A stretch of DNA of 64,000 bases, taken from contig DAOLNV010000001.1 of NCBI GenBank assembly GCA_035416745.1, positions 1-64,000 of the forward strand, in the 5' to 3' direction. The position numbers and the translations under genes were made by a program. How positions within the stretch are numbered: position 1 is the stretch's first letter; every line of letters begins with the position of its first letter. Source of the stretch: Candidatus Hydrogenedentota bacterium (GTDB taxonomy: Bacteria > Hydrogenedentota > Hydrogenedentia > Hydrogenedentales > SLHB01). The notes beneath the pieces are model-generated. The model was not told the origin of the DNA and did not search any database. It saw nothing but the letters and a program-made list of their open reading frames with translations. Of this stretch, positions 51,421 through 60,294 are shown in pieces.

Positions 51421-52464
51421 ATGCGGAATAACATCTGGACAACCATCCTGGTATGCGCGGTTTTCACTGTGAGCTGCGCCCTTTGCGCCGTCGGAGCGCC
51501 CAACGCCGAAGAAATAGCGAAGCTTAAGAGTGCCGACACCAATGGAGACAACAAGCTCACCCCGGAAGAGTTCACTGCCGCTTTCCCTGAAGCTGGCAAG
51601 AGCGGTTTCAACAAGCGTGACCGAAACGGGGATGGCTTTATCAGCCGTGAAGACTTCGCATCGGCCGACAGTTCCGAAGCGCCTGCCAATCCTGCGAATC
51701 CCATAGCGCCAAGAATGCGCGTGAAAGCCTTGCTGCAGGAAGCGGACAAAGACGGCAATCGCGAGGTCACATTCGAAGAAATCGCCGCCGTGGCGCCCCA
51801 GGTCAGCCGCGAACGGTTCAAAACCCTTGATCGCAACAATGACGGGGTCATCTCTCAAGCAGATAGAAACGTTGGCGGCCCCGCCAAATTTGATTTGCCC
51901 AAGCTGTTCGCCAAGGCCGACACCAACAGCGACAAGCAAATCACGTTCGAGGAACTACAGGCGAAAATGCCGAAGCTCACCAAGGAGCGCTTCGCGCAAT
52001 TGGATCAGAACGGCGATGGAATCCTCAACCAGGCCGACCGCGCTGCTTCGGCCCCGGCAGGCGCCGAAGGCCGCCGTCCGGACCGTGCCGCAATAGTCCC
52101 CAAAATGCTGCAGGCCGACACCAACGGCGACAAGCAAATCACGTTCGAGGAACTACAGGCGAAAATGCCCAAGCTCACCAAGGAGCGCTTCGCGCAACTG
52201 GATCAGAACGGTGACGGAATCCTCAGCCAGGCCGACCGCGCTGCTACGGCCCCGGCAGGCGCCGAAGGCCGCCGTCCGGACCGTGCCGCAATAGTCCACA
52301 AAATGCTGCAGGCTGATTCCAACGGCGACAAGAAGGTTACCTACGAAGAGGCTACGGCAATGAAACCCGGATTTCCTCGGGCGGCCTTTGACCGGTTCGA
52401 TGCCAACGGCGACGGCGTTCTGTCCCAGGAAGACTGCGGCGAACGGTGTGAAAAGCAGGAATAG
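51421..52464 (+). CDS. Exported protein with ten EF-hand calcium-binding loops
   Basis: A 347-residue exported protein (signal peptide ends near CAVGAPN). I count ten EF-hand loops in five pairs, for example DTNGDNKLTPEE, DRNGDGFISRED, DQNGDGILSQAD and DANGDGVLSQED, each with Asp at positions 1, 3 or 5 and Glu/Asp at 12. Loops 5-8 come from a 198-base tandem duplication (separate entry). AAGGAG stands six bases before the ATG. It probably binds calcium outside the cytoplasm; EF-hand proteins of this kind are common in planctomycete-type bacteria. A terminator follows. Confidence 0.85.
   Translation: MRNNIWTTILVCAVFTVSCALCAVGAPNAEEIAKLKSADTNGDNKLTPEEFTAAFPEAGKSGFNKRDRNGDGFISREDFASADSSEAPANPANPIAPRMRVKALLQEADKDGNREVTFEEIAAVAPQVSRERFKTLDRNNDGVISQADRNVGGPAKFDLPKLFAKADTNSDKQITFEELQAKMPKLTKERFAQLDQNGDGILNQADRAASAPAGAEGRRPDRAAIVPKMLQADTNGDKQITFEELQAKMPKLTKERFAQLDQNGDGILSQADRAATAPAGAEGRRPDRAAIVHKMLQADSNGDKKVTYEEATAMKPGFPRAAFDRFDANGDGVLSQEDCGERCEKQE
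51916..52311 (+). repeat. 198-bp tandem duplication inside the EF-hand gene
   Basis: Two head-to-tail units of 198 bases (51916-52113 and 52114-52311) are nearly identical at DNA level and each encode two EF-hand loops plus an Ala/Pro/Arg linker. The few differences suggest a recent event or ongoing slippage. The frame is kept (66 codons). Confidence 0.9.
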
Positions 52465-52492
52465 CCGGTCCGGTTTCCGCCGGTCCGTCTCA

Positions 52493-52527
52493 AAACACCC
52501 CCTTCCCAAACCCGGACGGGGGTGTTT
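52493..52527 (+). terminator. Bidirectional terminator between the EF-hand gene and murJ
   Basis: A perfect ten-base stem AAACACCCCC / GGGGGTGTTT with a 15-base loop. It has T-rich ends on both strands (TTTCTGATT; TTTTGAG) and sits between convergent genes. Confidence 0.8.
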
Positions 52528-52546
52528 CTGATTCGCGCAGCAGCTC

Positions 52547-54154
52547 TTACGGACGCTCACTCCGGGATTTGCGCCGCAGCATGTCCGCGAAATCACCGAT
52601 CTCTTCCACCCGAAGCACGTAGCAGGCGCCCAGGTAAGCTGCAGAGGCCGACACCAGCAATGCGACGACTGCCGCCAAATGGGCCGGGGTCGAATCCGAC
52701 GGCCAAATCTGGGCCGTTTTCGCATATGCGGCGTATCCCGCGGCCGTCATAACCGCGCCCGCCACGGTCATGCGGAGCAGTGACGTCAGGAACGCGCTGT
52801 CCCAGAGCGGGCCATGACGCCTCACCAGGAAGTAATACAGCGCCGCGAAATTCACCGTATACGATATGTCAGTCGCCAACGCCAGGCCGCGGTAGCCGAG
52901 GGGGCGCACCAGCGCGATGTTCAACAGGATGTTGAGTATCATGCTCGCGCTGGCAACGATCACGGGCGTTTTCGTGTCGGCCACACAGAAAAACCCCGTC
53001 ACACCCACCTTAACCCATGCAAACGACAGCAATCCCAGCGCATAGACCGTCATCGCCCCGACGGTCAGTTCCGTCTGCTCGGGCGTCCAGTCGCCGTGCT
53101 CAAACAACAGCTGTATGAGCGGTTTCCCGAAGAAAACCAGACCCAGCATGCATGGAAGCACCAAGAAGAAGCTCTGGCGGAAACCGGTCATCAACGTGTC
53201 GCGAATTTCCTTTGCGCGGTTTCGTGCCGCCGCTTGCGACAGCAACGGAAGGATGGCTACCGCTACGGCAAATCCGAACATGCTCAGCGGCAACTGAATC
53301 AAACGGTTGGCATAATAAAACGCGCTCACAATGCCTTCGTCCAAAGACCGGGCGAACAGAACGTCGACAAGCTTATTCACTTCGCCCGCCGCCTGGCCCA
53401 CAAGTACGGGCATCATCAGCCCATAGACTTTCCATACGCCGGCATGGCGGAGTTTGAAGTTCGGAAGCCACACCCCTGTCCTTCTGCCGAGCGCCGCATA
53501 CAGGACCGCCAGTTGCGCCACGCCTCCCAGCCATACTCCGAGAACCAGGGCGTAGGCCGGGTCCGGAAACGCGTTCCGGAATGCCAGACAACACAGGATT
53601 AGAGCAACGTTCAACAACGCAGGGGACCACGAGGGCGTCGCATAGTGCCTTATCGTATATAGAGGCCCCATCGCAAACACCGCCATGCCGATGAAGAACA
53701 AGTAAGGGAAGGTCCAGCGCGTAAGCGTGCTGATAAGTTCCAGTTCCTGCGCCGAAAGCGTCACTCCGCCCGTTATCGGTTTCAGCGCGTTCAGGCCGCT
53801 CAATAACTGCGGGGCAAGGATCGAGCCTGCCGCGGTCAATACCAGCAACACGACCAGCATCGAAGACATTGCCGCCGAAACGAGTTCGTTGAACGCCTCC
53901 TTGCCCTCTCTCTCGAGCGATTTCGAGAACACCGGCACAAAGGCCGCATTCAGCGCGCCTTCTCCGAGCATGTCACGCAGCATATTGGGCAGTTTGAACG
54001 CGAGGATGAAGGCGTCTCGCGAACCTACGCCGACAAGGGCGCCCACCACCATGTCCCGCACCAGGCCGAGGACGCGGCTGAGCATCGTGCCCCCCGCAAA
54101 GATCGACGCAAACCGCGCGCTCAGACGCGTTGACTTGTTTCTATGGAGGCTCAT
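52547..54154 (-). CDS. murJ: Lipid II flippase MurJ
   Basis: Inner-membrane flippase that moves lipid II for peptidoglycan synthesis; 535 residues. It has the many hydrophobic spans expected of a MOP-fold protein. MLSRVLGLVRDMVVGALVG opens the fold, and AFKLPNMLRDMLGEGALNAAFVP is the signature of the MurJ family. Start is the ATG behind GGGGG; a longer frame overlaps lnt. It follows lnt by 25 bases, so the two are co-transcribed. Confidence 0.95.
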   Translation of the reverse strand: MSLHRNKSTRLSARFASIFAGGTMLSRVLGLVRDMVVGALVGVGSRDAFILAFKLPNMLRDMLGEGALNAAFVPVFSKSLEREGKEAFNELVSAAMSSMLVVLLVLTAAGSILAPQLLSGLNALKPITGGVTLSAQELELISTLTRWTFPYLFFIGMAVFAMGPLYTIRHYATPSWSPALLNVALILCCLAFRNAFPDPAYALVLGVWLGGVAQLAVLYAALGRRTGVWLPNFKLRHAGVWKVYGLMMPVLVGQAAGEVNKLVDVLFARSLDEGIVSAFYYANRLIQLPLSMFGFAVAVAILPLLSQAAARNRAKEIRDTLMTGFRQSFFLVLPCMLGLVFFGKPLIQLLFEHGDWTPEQTELTVGAMTVYALGLLSFAWVKVGVTGFFCVADTKTPVIVASASMILNILLNIALVRPLGYRGLALATDISYTVNFAALYYFLVRRHGPLWDSAFLTSLLRMTVAGAVMTAAGYAAYAKTAQIWPSDSTPAHLAAVVALLVSASAAYLGACYVLRVEEIGDFADMLRRKSRSERP

Positions 54155-54179
54155 GGTCCCCCAACCCTTCGCCGGGTGA

Positions 54180-55748
54180 TCATTGGGGATTCGCTTCCGC
54201 ACGCGGCTTGTTTATCAGTGCCAGGAGCAGCAGCAGCCCGCTTGCCAACACCGATGCCTGAGGGATGCGATGTGGCGCCCAAGGCGCTGGCCGTTCTCCC
54301 GGCTCGGCGAGAGGCATTGCACCCAGACACCGGTAACGCTTCGTCTCCCGAGGGGGCAAATCGCCGCTCAACCGGTGAAATGTACCATACGACGTTACAA
54401 TCGCATTCATTCCGGTGAACCGGCCCCACGGATCAAATACCCCGGAAATGCCGGTGTTGGCGCTGTGCACAAGCGGCAGCCGGGTCTCAACCGCCCGCAA
54501 ACGCGCCTGTTCGAGTTCTTGCTCCAGGGCGTTGCTGGCCCCGAACCACCCAAGATTCGTAATCACCACGAGGAAATCCGCTCCTTTGCGCCGCAACGTC
54601 TCGCTCATCTCGGGAAACAACACCTCGAAACAGATGAGCGGGCCAAGCGTGCGCTCCCTGACAGGGAATACCCGCACCTCATCTCCAGGTTCCACGTCGC
54701 TGATAATGGGCACCATCGTCTGAACAATCGGCAGGTACTCGCCAAAGGGCACATACTCGCCAAAGGGCGCCAGATGAATCTTGTCGTAATAGCCTTGTAC
54801 CGTGCCATCGCCCGAAACCAGGAAACTCGAGTTCCGAAACCGGCCCGTTTCCGTATCGGTCCGTTGCGAACCCGTATACAGCGCGGCCCCCGTTGTCTGC
54901 GTCAGATTCTCCATGGGCTCGAAGAGCTCGGGAATGGTAAACTCGTCCATTACCAGCGTCTCTGGCCATACAAAGAGGTCCACCGGCTCGTTTTCGGCGA
55001 GTTTTCGCGATTTCTCGGCCGCATTGCGGACCATTTCTACCGTGTATTCGGGGTCCCATTTCATTTCAAGCGGGAAATTGGATTGAAACACACCCACGCG
55101 GAAGGGAGGAGAAGCATAGACTGCCGGCTCAAGCAGAAGCAGGCCCGCCCCGTGGGCGCCGACCAGCAAGGTCAACGCGACGGCTCCGCGCGCAACACGC
55201 AGACGGCTAAGATAGACCGTCTCCGCCAACAGCGCGTTAAACGCAACCAGAATCCCCGCAAGAAGGCTTGTTCCGCCAAGCGACGCCAACTGAAGAAAGG
55301 CAAGATCCTTGCCCTGCGAGTAGCCAAGGCTGCTCCAGCCAAATCCGGTGAACAGACGTCCTTGCGCGTACTCCATGCCCATCCAAAGCAGCATCAGCGA
55401 CAACGCCGCCGGAAACCACGGCAGGCGCCGCCGCATCCATGCCCACAGCAGCCCCGTCACGGCCCAATACGCCGCCATAATCACGCAGACCGCTTGCTGT
55501 CCCCAGAAAGCCCAGCCCCCCGCCCAGAAGAAGTTCGTCAGCAGCCATTGGAACACTATGCTGTGAAAAAGCCAGCCGGCCAGGAAAAAACGGCATGCCG
55601 CCTCCTTGGGTGTTGCGTTCCTGCATGCAAAGAGAAGCGGCGTCAGCGCCGCCCACGCAAGAAAATACACATGCCAGGCGGGGAAGCACATTGCCAACAT
55701 GGCGCCGCTTAACAACGGCAACCCGAATCTTGTGATGAATGCCTTCAT
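54180..55748 (-). CDS. lnt: Apolipoprotein N-acyltransferase
   Basis: Inner-membrane enzyme adding the third acyl chain to lipoproteins; about 522 residues. Six to seven N-terminal membrane spans precede a nitrilase-like domain with the catalytic triad: Glu in VWPETLVMD, Lys in YDKIHLAPFGEYVPFG and Cys in LICFEVLFPE. Its presence with LptE-like and other lipoproteins supports a diderm envelope. The start is uncertain: ATG 55748 lacks a ribosome site, and a TTG 13 codons upstream follows GAAGG. Confidence 0.95.
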   Translation of the reverse strand: MKAFITRFGLPLLSGAMLAMCFPAWHVYFLAWAALTPLLFACRNATPKEAACRFFLAGWLFHSIVFQWLLTNFFWAGGWAFWGQQAVCVIMAAYWAVTGLLWAWMRRRLPWFPAALSLMLLWMGMEYAQGRLFTGFGWSSLGYSQGKDLAFLQLASLGGTSLLAGILVAFNALLAETVYLSRLRVARGAVALTLLVGAHGAGLLLLEPAVYASPPFRVGVFQSNFPLEMKWDPEYTVEMVRNAAEKSRKLAENEPVDLFVWPETLVMDEFTIPELFEPMENLTQTTGAALYTGSQRTDTETGRFRNSSFLVSGDGTVQGYYDKIHLAPFGEYVPFGEYLPIVQTMVPIISDVEPGDEVRVFPVRERTLGPLICFEVLFPEMSETLRRKGADFLVVITNLGWFGASNALEQELEQARLRAVETRLPLVHSANTGISGVFDPWGRFTGMNAIVTSYGTFHRLSGDLPPRETKRYRCLGAMPLAEPGERPAPWAPHRIPQASVLASGLLLLLALINKPRAEANPQ

Positions 55749-55831
55749 GTAGACGGGATCATGCGCGGGCTGGACCGCAGAATTCAACCTTCAAGGCGCC
55801 GCGTTCCAGAGTTATGGGGTCTACAGACAAA

Positions 55832-55865
55832 ACCGGCACGCCCATCCGAAAACGTGCCTGCCGGT
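55832..55865 (-). terminator. Terminator of the twin-secretin operon
   Basis: On the minus strand ACCGGC(AGGC)ACG pairs with CGTGCCGGT, a nine-base stem with a four-base bulge, and is followed by TTTTG. It separates the secretin operon from lnt-murJ. Confidence 0.5.
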
Positions 55866-55890
55866 GCCGTTTCAAAGGCCAGACAAATGC

Positions 55891-56967
55891 CTACAATTCG
55901 TCTTCCATGATCTCGATTTCCTGCTCGATGCGGTCGAGATTCTTCCATTTCTCCTCGCGCCAGAAGTTCAGTGCGCTGATAGCTTCCGGCCGGAGATTTC
56001 GAAGATCCACAATCGTCGGAGACAGGAAAATCAGCAAGTGTGAATTCTGTGCCTCGACCCGCCGGCCACGGAAAGAGGCGCCCAATACCGGCACTCGGCC
56101 AAGCAAAGGAACACGCCGTTCCGTCTTGAACACGTTGCGCGACGAAAGCCCGCCGACCACCAGCGTCTGGCCATTGGGCACCAGCACCTGGCCGGTCTGT
56201 TCGCGCGTCGCGAATACGGGAAGATCAATACCCCGGATCGGACTCGATGGCAGCTGGTCTACCACATTCAGTTTCGACAGGTTTATCTCGATCATGTCGT
56301 CGCCGAGCACCGTCGGCTGTATCCCGAGATTCACGCCCACTTGCCGCCACGTCACTTGCAGCTGCGCGCGGCCTTTCTGATAAATAAGCGACTGGTACGG
56401 CACCTCTTCACCCGCGTGAATGTCCGCCACGCCGTTCTCGACTACCAGCAGCTCCGGCTTCGAGATCAAGTCCCCATCCGATTTCTGCTCAATTCCGCGA
56501 ACGATCCCGTCTATCGTCCCCGTGCCGCTGTCGATGATGCTGAAGGTGACTCCCGCGCCGCTTTGGGTCGTGATCCCGCCATTCTCCAACACGTTGCCCG
56601 TGGCAACACTGCTGGGATAATCCGGCGTTATGCGCACGTTGTCGCGGTAAGGATTCGTGTCGGGCACAGGAAGCGTCACCTGGTACGAAGTCGGGTCGAA
56701 AACGCGCGTCGAGATACGTTCAACTGTGCCATTGTTCTCGATGTCCCGGACAAACCGGGTGTAGTCGAGGTTAGTGCCGATATCCCGCAACCCGTCTTCC
56801 GTTGTCTCGCTGATCCATACCTGGATCTGCACCTGGCGTATCGGCTCCACTTGTTGCGGCGCTGGAGGCGGTTCAACCGGCGGCGGAGGGGTTTCCTCGC
56901 CTGCAAGCGCGATGCCTGCCAGGATACCGAAGAGTGCGAGCGCTGGCAGAACCCGTTGGATAGCCAT
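55891..56967 (-). CDS. Secretin-domain protein 2 of the twin pair
   Basis: A 358-residue exported protein: signal peptide to about residue 22, a Pro-rich stretch, then a small domain before a secretin core. LVPNGQTLVVGGLSSRNV, VPLLGRVPVLGASFRG and HLLIFLSPTIVD are the conserved end of GspD/PilQ-type secretins. The multi-domain periplasmic N0-N3 part is missing or very short. Its ATG overlaps the stop of secretin 1 (TAATG). Probably the outer-membrane ring or a ring partner of an unnamed export or pilus-like machine. Confidence 0.75.
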   Translation of the reverse strand: MAIQRVLPALALFGILAGIALAGEETPPPPVEPPPAPQQVEPIRQVQIQVWISETTEDGLRDIGTNLDYTRFVRDIENNGTVERISTRVFDPTSYQVTLPVPDTNPYRDNVRITPDYPSSVATGNVLENGGITTQSGAGVTFSIIDSGTGTIDGIVRGIEQKSDGDLISKPELLVVENGVADIHAGEEVPYQSLIYQKGRAQLQVTWRQVGVNLGIQPTVLGDDMIEINLSKLNVVDQLPSSPIRGIDLPVFATREQTGQVLVPNGQTLVVGGLSSRNVFKTERRVPLLGRVPVLGASFRGRRVEAQNSHLLIFLSPTIVDLRNLRPEAISALNFWREEKWKNLDRIEQEIEIMEDEL

Positions 56968-58205
56968 TATTTGTCTTCCTCCATTTTCAGATCGGCCTCA
57001 ATCCCCTTTTCCGTGGGGCCGCCGGTGATGGCTTCGCCGAGGCTCTGGGGGATCTCCGACACCCCCTCGAGAATGTCCGTCAACAATCCCGTTGGCGATA
57101 CCTTGTTGCTCGTGTCTTCCTCAAGGCCCACAAACCCGTGCTCGTCGGCCACAAGGAAGGACGGTCGCCATACCTCGGACTTGATGAAAAACACGAGTTC
57201 GCGCCGGCCTTCATCGGTCTCTCGGTGTCCCACCGTGGCCGAAATAGGCGCTCCGATGAGATTACCGGGGACGAACGTCTCCGCCAACCCGACCGCGGCA
57301 TCCTCAGCCTGCGTCAGCCAGGGAACCGTCTCGAGGCTCTTCTGACGGGTATTGCGATATAGCCCGCCCAAGACCAATACCTGGCCATGGCGCACCCAGA
57401 CGCTCGTCATGATGCTGCGAGTGATGAACACTGGCGCTGTGATCTGAGTGCCACCCGATAGACTGTCATCCAGGGCGATGACGATGCGGTTGCCCAGCTC
57501 CTTCACTTCGGCTGCAACTTCGAGATTGATGTACGTGTCTTCCAAGGTGGCCCAGTTGCCGTCGTCGTCCGTCACCTTAGGGACTTTCAAGGTCAATGCC
57601 ACTCCCGTGTCCCGGAATGACGTGGCTTGTACCACCGTGGCGCCTACAACCGTCGTATCCTCATACGGGATTTCCCGCACCGTTTTGATGACCGTGCCCG
57701 GCCGTTCCGCCCCAATCATGACCATAGCTTTGGGACGCGACAGAATGTACGCCCGGTTCTCATCCACCAACGCCTGCAACACCATCTCGATGTCGCCGTA
57801 GTTCGTGGAAATATTGTCCAGGAACACCGTCAACCCTTCCAAGCGCGTTCCCGAATCCGTTGGAAACGTCAAATCCGCGGTCCGAATGGCGCCGTTGCCG
57901 CTTGTGACCCGTCCATAGAGGCGCTCCTTGTTTCGGCGCGCAAAGAAAGCGCTGAAACCCGTCTCAACGCTCTTTGTCGTCTGGAATTCCACCACCTTGC
58001 AGGAGACATTCACCTGCTTGGGCGCCTCTATATCGGGCGGTGGCGGTGGCGGCGGCGCCGGGGCCGCTGGAGCTGCTTCTGGGGCCGGGGCCGCTGGGGC
58101 CGCTTCCGGGGCCGGGGGCGCCGCGGCCTCTTGCCCAACGGACACTGCCGGCGCGATCAGCCCCAACGCAAGAATGACAAAACCAAATAGATACCGTTTT
58201 CGCAT
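56967..58205 (-). CDS. Secretin-like protein 1 of the twin pair
   Basis: A 412-residue exported protein: signal peptide, an Ala/Pro-rich linker (about 27-60) and then a body with secretin-like features. YILSRPKAMVMIGAERPGTVIK, TGVALTLKVPKV and VWVRHGQVLVLGGLYRNTRQKS correspond to the secretin core, followed by ELVFFIKSEVWRP. It is more divergent than its partner and has a longer C-terminal tail with an acidic end. It begins seven bases after the TPR lipoprotein gene and overlaps its partner by one base. Twin small secretin proteins may make a hetero-oligomeric ring. Confidence 0.65.
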   Translation of the reverse strand: MRKRYLFGFVILALGLIAPAVSVGQEAAAPPAPEAAPAAPAPEAAPAAPAPPPPPPPDIEAPKQVNVSCKVVEFQTTKSVETGFSAFFARRNKERLYGRVTSGNGAIRTADLTFPTDSGTRLEGLTVFLDNISTNYGDIEMVLQALVDENRAYILSRPKAMVMIGAERPGTVIKTVREIPYEDTTVVGATVVQATSFRDTGVALTLKVPKVTDDDGNWATLEDTYINLEVAAEVKELGNRIVIALDDSLSGGTQITAPVFITRSIMTSVWVRHGQVLVLGGLYRNTRQKSLETVPWLTQAEDAAVGLAETFVPGNLIGAPISATVGHRETDEGRRELVFFIKSEVWRPSFLVADEHGFVGLEEDTSNKVSPTGLLTDILEGVSEIPQSLGEAITGGPTEKGIEADLKMEEDK

Positions 58206-58212
58206 TGCTGAC

Positions 58213-59223
58213 CTACCGTTGAAATGTTCCGATAGCCTCGTACCGTGTTACATTCTCGATATCATCAAAGATGCTGAATCGCACCACAAACGCCCGTGCT
58301 TCGCCCGGGTTCAGCCGCCCGATATTGACTGTGCTGGTGTCGTAAATCATGTTGCCGAAGCCGAACACCGTCACATTCACCTGCACGCCATACAAGACGC
58401 TGTCGCCGCGGTTGTGTGCCTGTCCCGTAACCACGTAATAGTCTTGCCCCCGGTAATACGACCGTTCGCCGGCGCCAATATCCGTGCCCGCCCGGAAATC
58501 GTTCAAATTCGTAATGACCAGGGGTTCCTGCTCAACAGCCCGTTTCTCTCTCTCTTCCGGCGTCAATAGCGTATAGCTGCCATCCGGCTTGAACTCGATA
58601 CGGTCTTTCAAGCGAACGTCCGTTGCATAGGTCGGATACTTCTCGATGATGTTGGCATACATCTCGCCTGCCATATCATAGTCACCGCGCTTCCAAAGCA
58701 AGTCCGCCAATTCCCACTTCGCCTTGTAGTTTGTGGGCTCTTCCTTGACCGTGTTCCACAGTCCCGTGATCGCCGTATCAAGCTGATCCGGTGAGCCGAA
58801 CTCCTCCGTGTACTCCTTACGAAGCTCCGCGATGCGCTGGGCGCTTTCTTCAGCGTAACGCCCATGAGGCGATTCATGCAGGTATTCGTCAAACAGGTTG
58901 ATGGCGTCTCGATAACTCTTAATGTTGTAATAAGACACCGCAAGCCAATACCGGGCGTCCATCGCAGCATCCGAATACGGGTACTTCTGAATCACCTGAA
59001 GCAGCCGGGGAATGACTATGTTGTAGTCGCCCGCCTCGATCATCCGGCGGGCTTCCTCTACCTGCTTGTCGGCCGACCCTTCTTCGAGGATGCGGTTCTT
59101 GGTCACCGGAGTGGCCGTCATCGGGACGTTGCTTGACGGGGTAGTGCACCCCGGAAGCTGTAAGAAGAATCCCGCAAGGCATACTAACACAAGGATTTTG
59201 GCGGTCATGCGTGCACGTTGCAT
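58213..59223 (-). CDS. TPR lipoprotein with C-terminal FxLyD-like domain
   Basis: A 336-residue lipoprotein (lipobox LPGC). Residues about 50-210 hold TPR units (AGDYNIVIPRLLQVIQKYPYSD; SYRDAINLFDEYLHESPHGRY; GDYDMAGEMYANIIEKYPTY), like BamD or a pilotin. The last 90 residues (YYVVTGQAHNRGDSVLYGVQ) resemble an FxLyD-type beta-sandwich. It could help secretin assembly as pilotins such as PilF do. Second gene of the four-gene operon; secretin 1 follows after seven bases. Confidence 0.75.
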   Translation of the reverse strand: MQRARMTAKILVLVCLAGFFLQLPGCTTPSSNVPMTATPVTKNRILEEGSADKQVEEARRMIEAGDYNIVIPRLLQVIQKYPYSDAAMDARYWLAVSYYNIKSYRDAINLFDEYLHESPHGRYAEESAQRIAELRKEYTEEFGSPDQLDTAITGLWNTVKEEPTNYKAKWELADLLWKRGDYDMAGEMYANIIEKYPTYATDVRLKDRIEFKPDGSYTLLTPEEREKRAVEQEPLVITNLNDFRAGTDIGAGERSYYRGQDYYVVTGQAHNRGDSVLYGVQVNVTVFGFGNMIYDTSTVNIGRLNPGEARAFVVRFSIFDDIENVTRYEAIGTFQR

Positions 59224-59300
59224 AGCTGGCTTCTCGCAAGAGCCACCCCTGTCCCTTCAGCAAGCCGGTTGCCTGGACGGGAAGTGTCTCCCTCTAGCTC

Positions 59301-59726
59301 CTATCGGTTGCTGGCCTTCTTTTGGTTCTGTTCCATCGTCTTAATGACGAGTTCGGTAATGTCGTCCGCCGGAATTGCCGGCTCCAAGCTGCCAAGGTAC
59401 CCCTCAGCTGCTATCAGGTCGTACTCGGACTCTGCCCCCACCTGGGCGATGGTCCGAACAGCCCGATCGCTTGCCTGGCTGATTAAAATCCAGTAACGCC
59501 CGGTGCCGCGCTCGATCTTCTTATCCTTAAGCTCTTTGTATTCAGGCGTTTCTGTCACAATGTCCTGATACCGAACTTCGCCCGGCTTCTCGAACCCACT
59601 TGGCAGTCCCCAGTATATCTTCTGAGGGTCCACTTGCTTCTCGTCGATCGAATAGGCAGCAACATATGCGGCACAAACAGCCACCAAGAACCCCGTTGCC
59701 ACTACTCTACACGAAAACCTGCCCAT
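59301..59726 (-). CDS. Small exported protein leading the secretin operon
   Basis: A 141-residue protein with a signal peptide (cut near AAYS) and a soluble remainder containing GRYWILISQASDRAVRTIAQ and EYDLIAAEGYLGSLEP. No family recognised. AGGAG stands before the ATG, a candidate promoter 36 bases upstream. It is the first gene of the operon, so it may be a periplasmic partner of the twin secretins. Confidence 0.65.
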   Translation of the reverse strand: MGRFSCRVVATGFLVAVCAAYVAAYSIDEKQVDPQKIYWGLPSGFEKPGEVRYQDIVTETPEYKELKDKKIERGTGRYWILISQASDRAVRTIAQVGAESEYDLIAAEGYLGSLEPAIPADDITELVIKTMEQNQKKASNR

Positions 59727-59761
59727 GATTCTCCTACCTTTTCTTTTCTAGCACTTGGGTG

Positions 59762-59790
59762 ATTCTATTGACCGAATACTCTTCCCCCAA
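59762..59790 (-). promoter_or_regulatory. Candidate promoter of the twin-secretin operon
   Basis: Minus-strand TTGGGG and TAGAAT are separated by 17 bases, 36 bases before the first ATG. Confidence 0.45.
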
Positions 59791-60214
59791 AAGCGCTCGC
59801 TGCGGACGGAGTTGAGCTCGAAACCTCCCCAATACTAGCGGTGAGGCGCATTCTTGTCAAGAAATTACCCGGGCGCTGATTCCCGTCCCCACAATCATCG
59901 ACCCGGAAATTCAACTTCTTTTACCGAAGACCGGCCTCATTCAACTGTGCGATGCCCCTGAACAGACACCGCCTCCACTTCTTTGTCTACAATACCCTCC
60001 AACCTGCAAAGGTTCCTGCAAATTCCCCCAAGATGCAGAAAGCGCTCCCCAAAAAGTGTACCACAGGACGCGAGATCCGTTACTTTATTGATTTATTTGC
60101 GGCGCGTACGGCTCATAAGTCTTTGTCCATCAGGCAATTCACCCTCCTTCCCAACGATTTTTCCCGCAGACCTTTGCTGCGTCAACGAAGCGCCTTGGCC
60201 ATCCGTTATCCACT

Positions 60215-60243
60215 TTGACACGCTGACGCGTTAGCTCTAGAAT
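60215..60243 (+). promoter_or_regulatory. Near-consensus sigma70 promoter of the GH42-like gene
   Basis: TTGACA and TAGAAT are separated by exactly 17 bases, with the start codon 52 bases past the -10. It is among the best promoter matches in the window. Confidence 0.7.
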
Positions 60244-60294
60244 GTGCAGACTCGATATCCGTTTGATTCTACTGTGCCCCGAGAGGACTAGCCA

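Larger units (their letters stand above)
59727..60294. other. Intergenic stretch between the secretin operon and the GH42-like gene
   Basis: About 570 bases between divergent genes, with a promoter at each end (separate entries) and an AT-richer middle near 60080-60130. An open plus-strand frame at 59952-60218 has no ribosome site and mixed composition and is not called. A TTATCCACT near 60206 resembles a DnaA box with one mismatch. Confidence 0.5.

Noticed and set aside
54183..55712. A 509-codon plus-strand open frame opposite lnt
   Set aside because: Arg/Gln/His-rich and basic, no family; lnt on the minus strand has its full catalytic triad.
59952..60218. An 88-codon open frame in the gap before the GH42-like gene
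   Set aside because: No ribosome site, mixed composition, and it overlaps the best promoter in the window.
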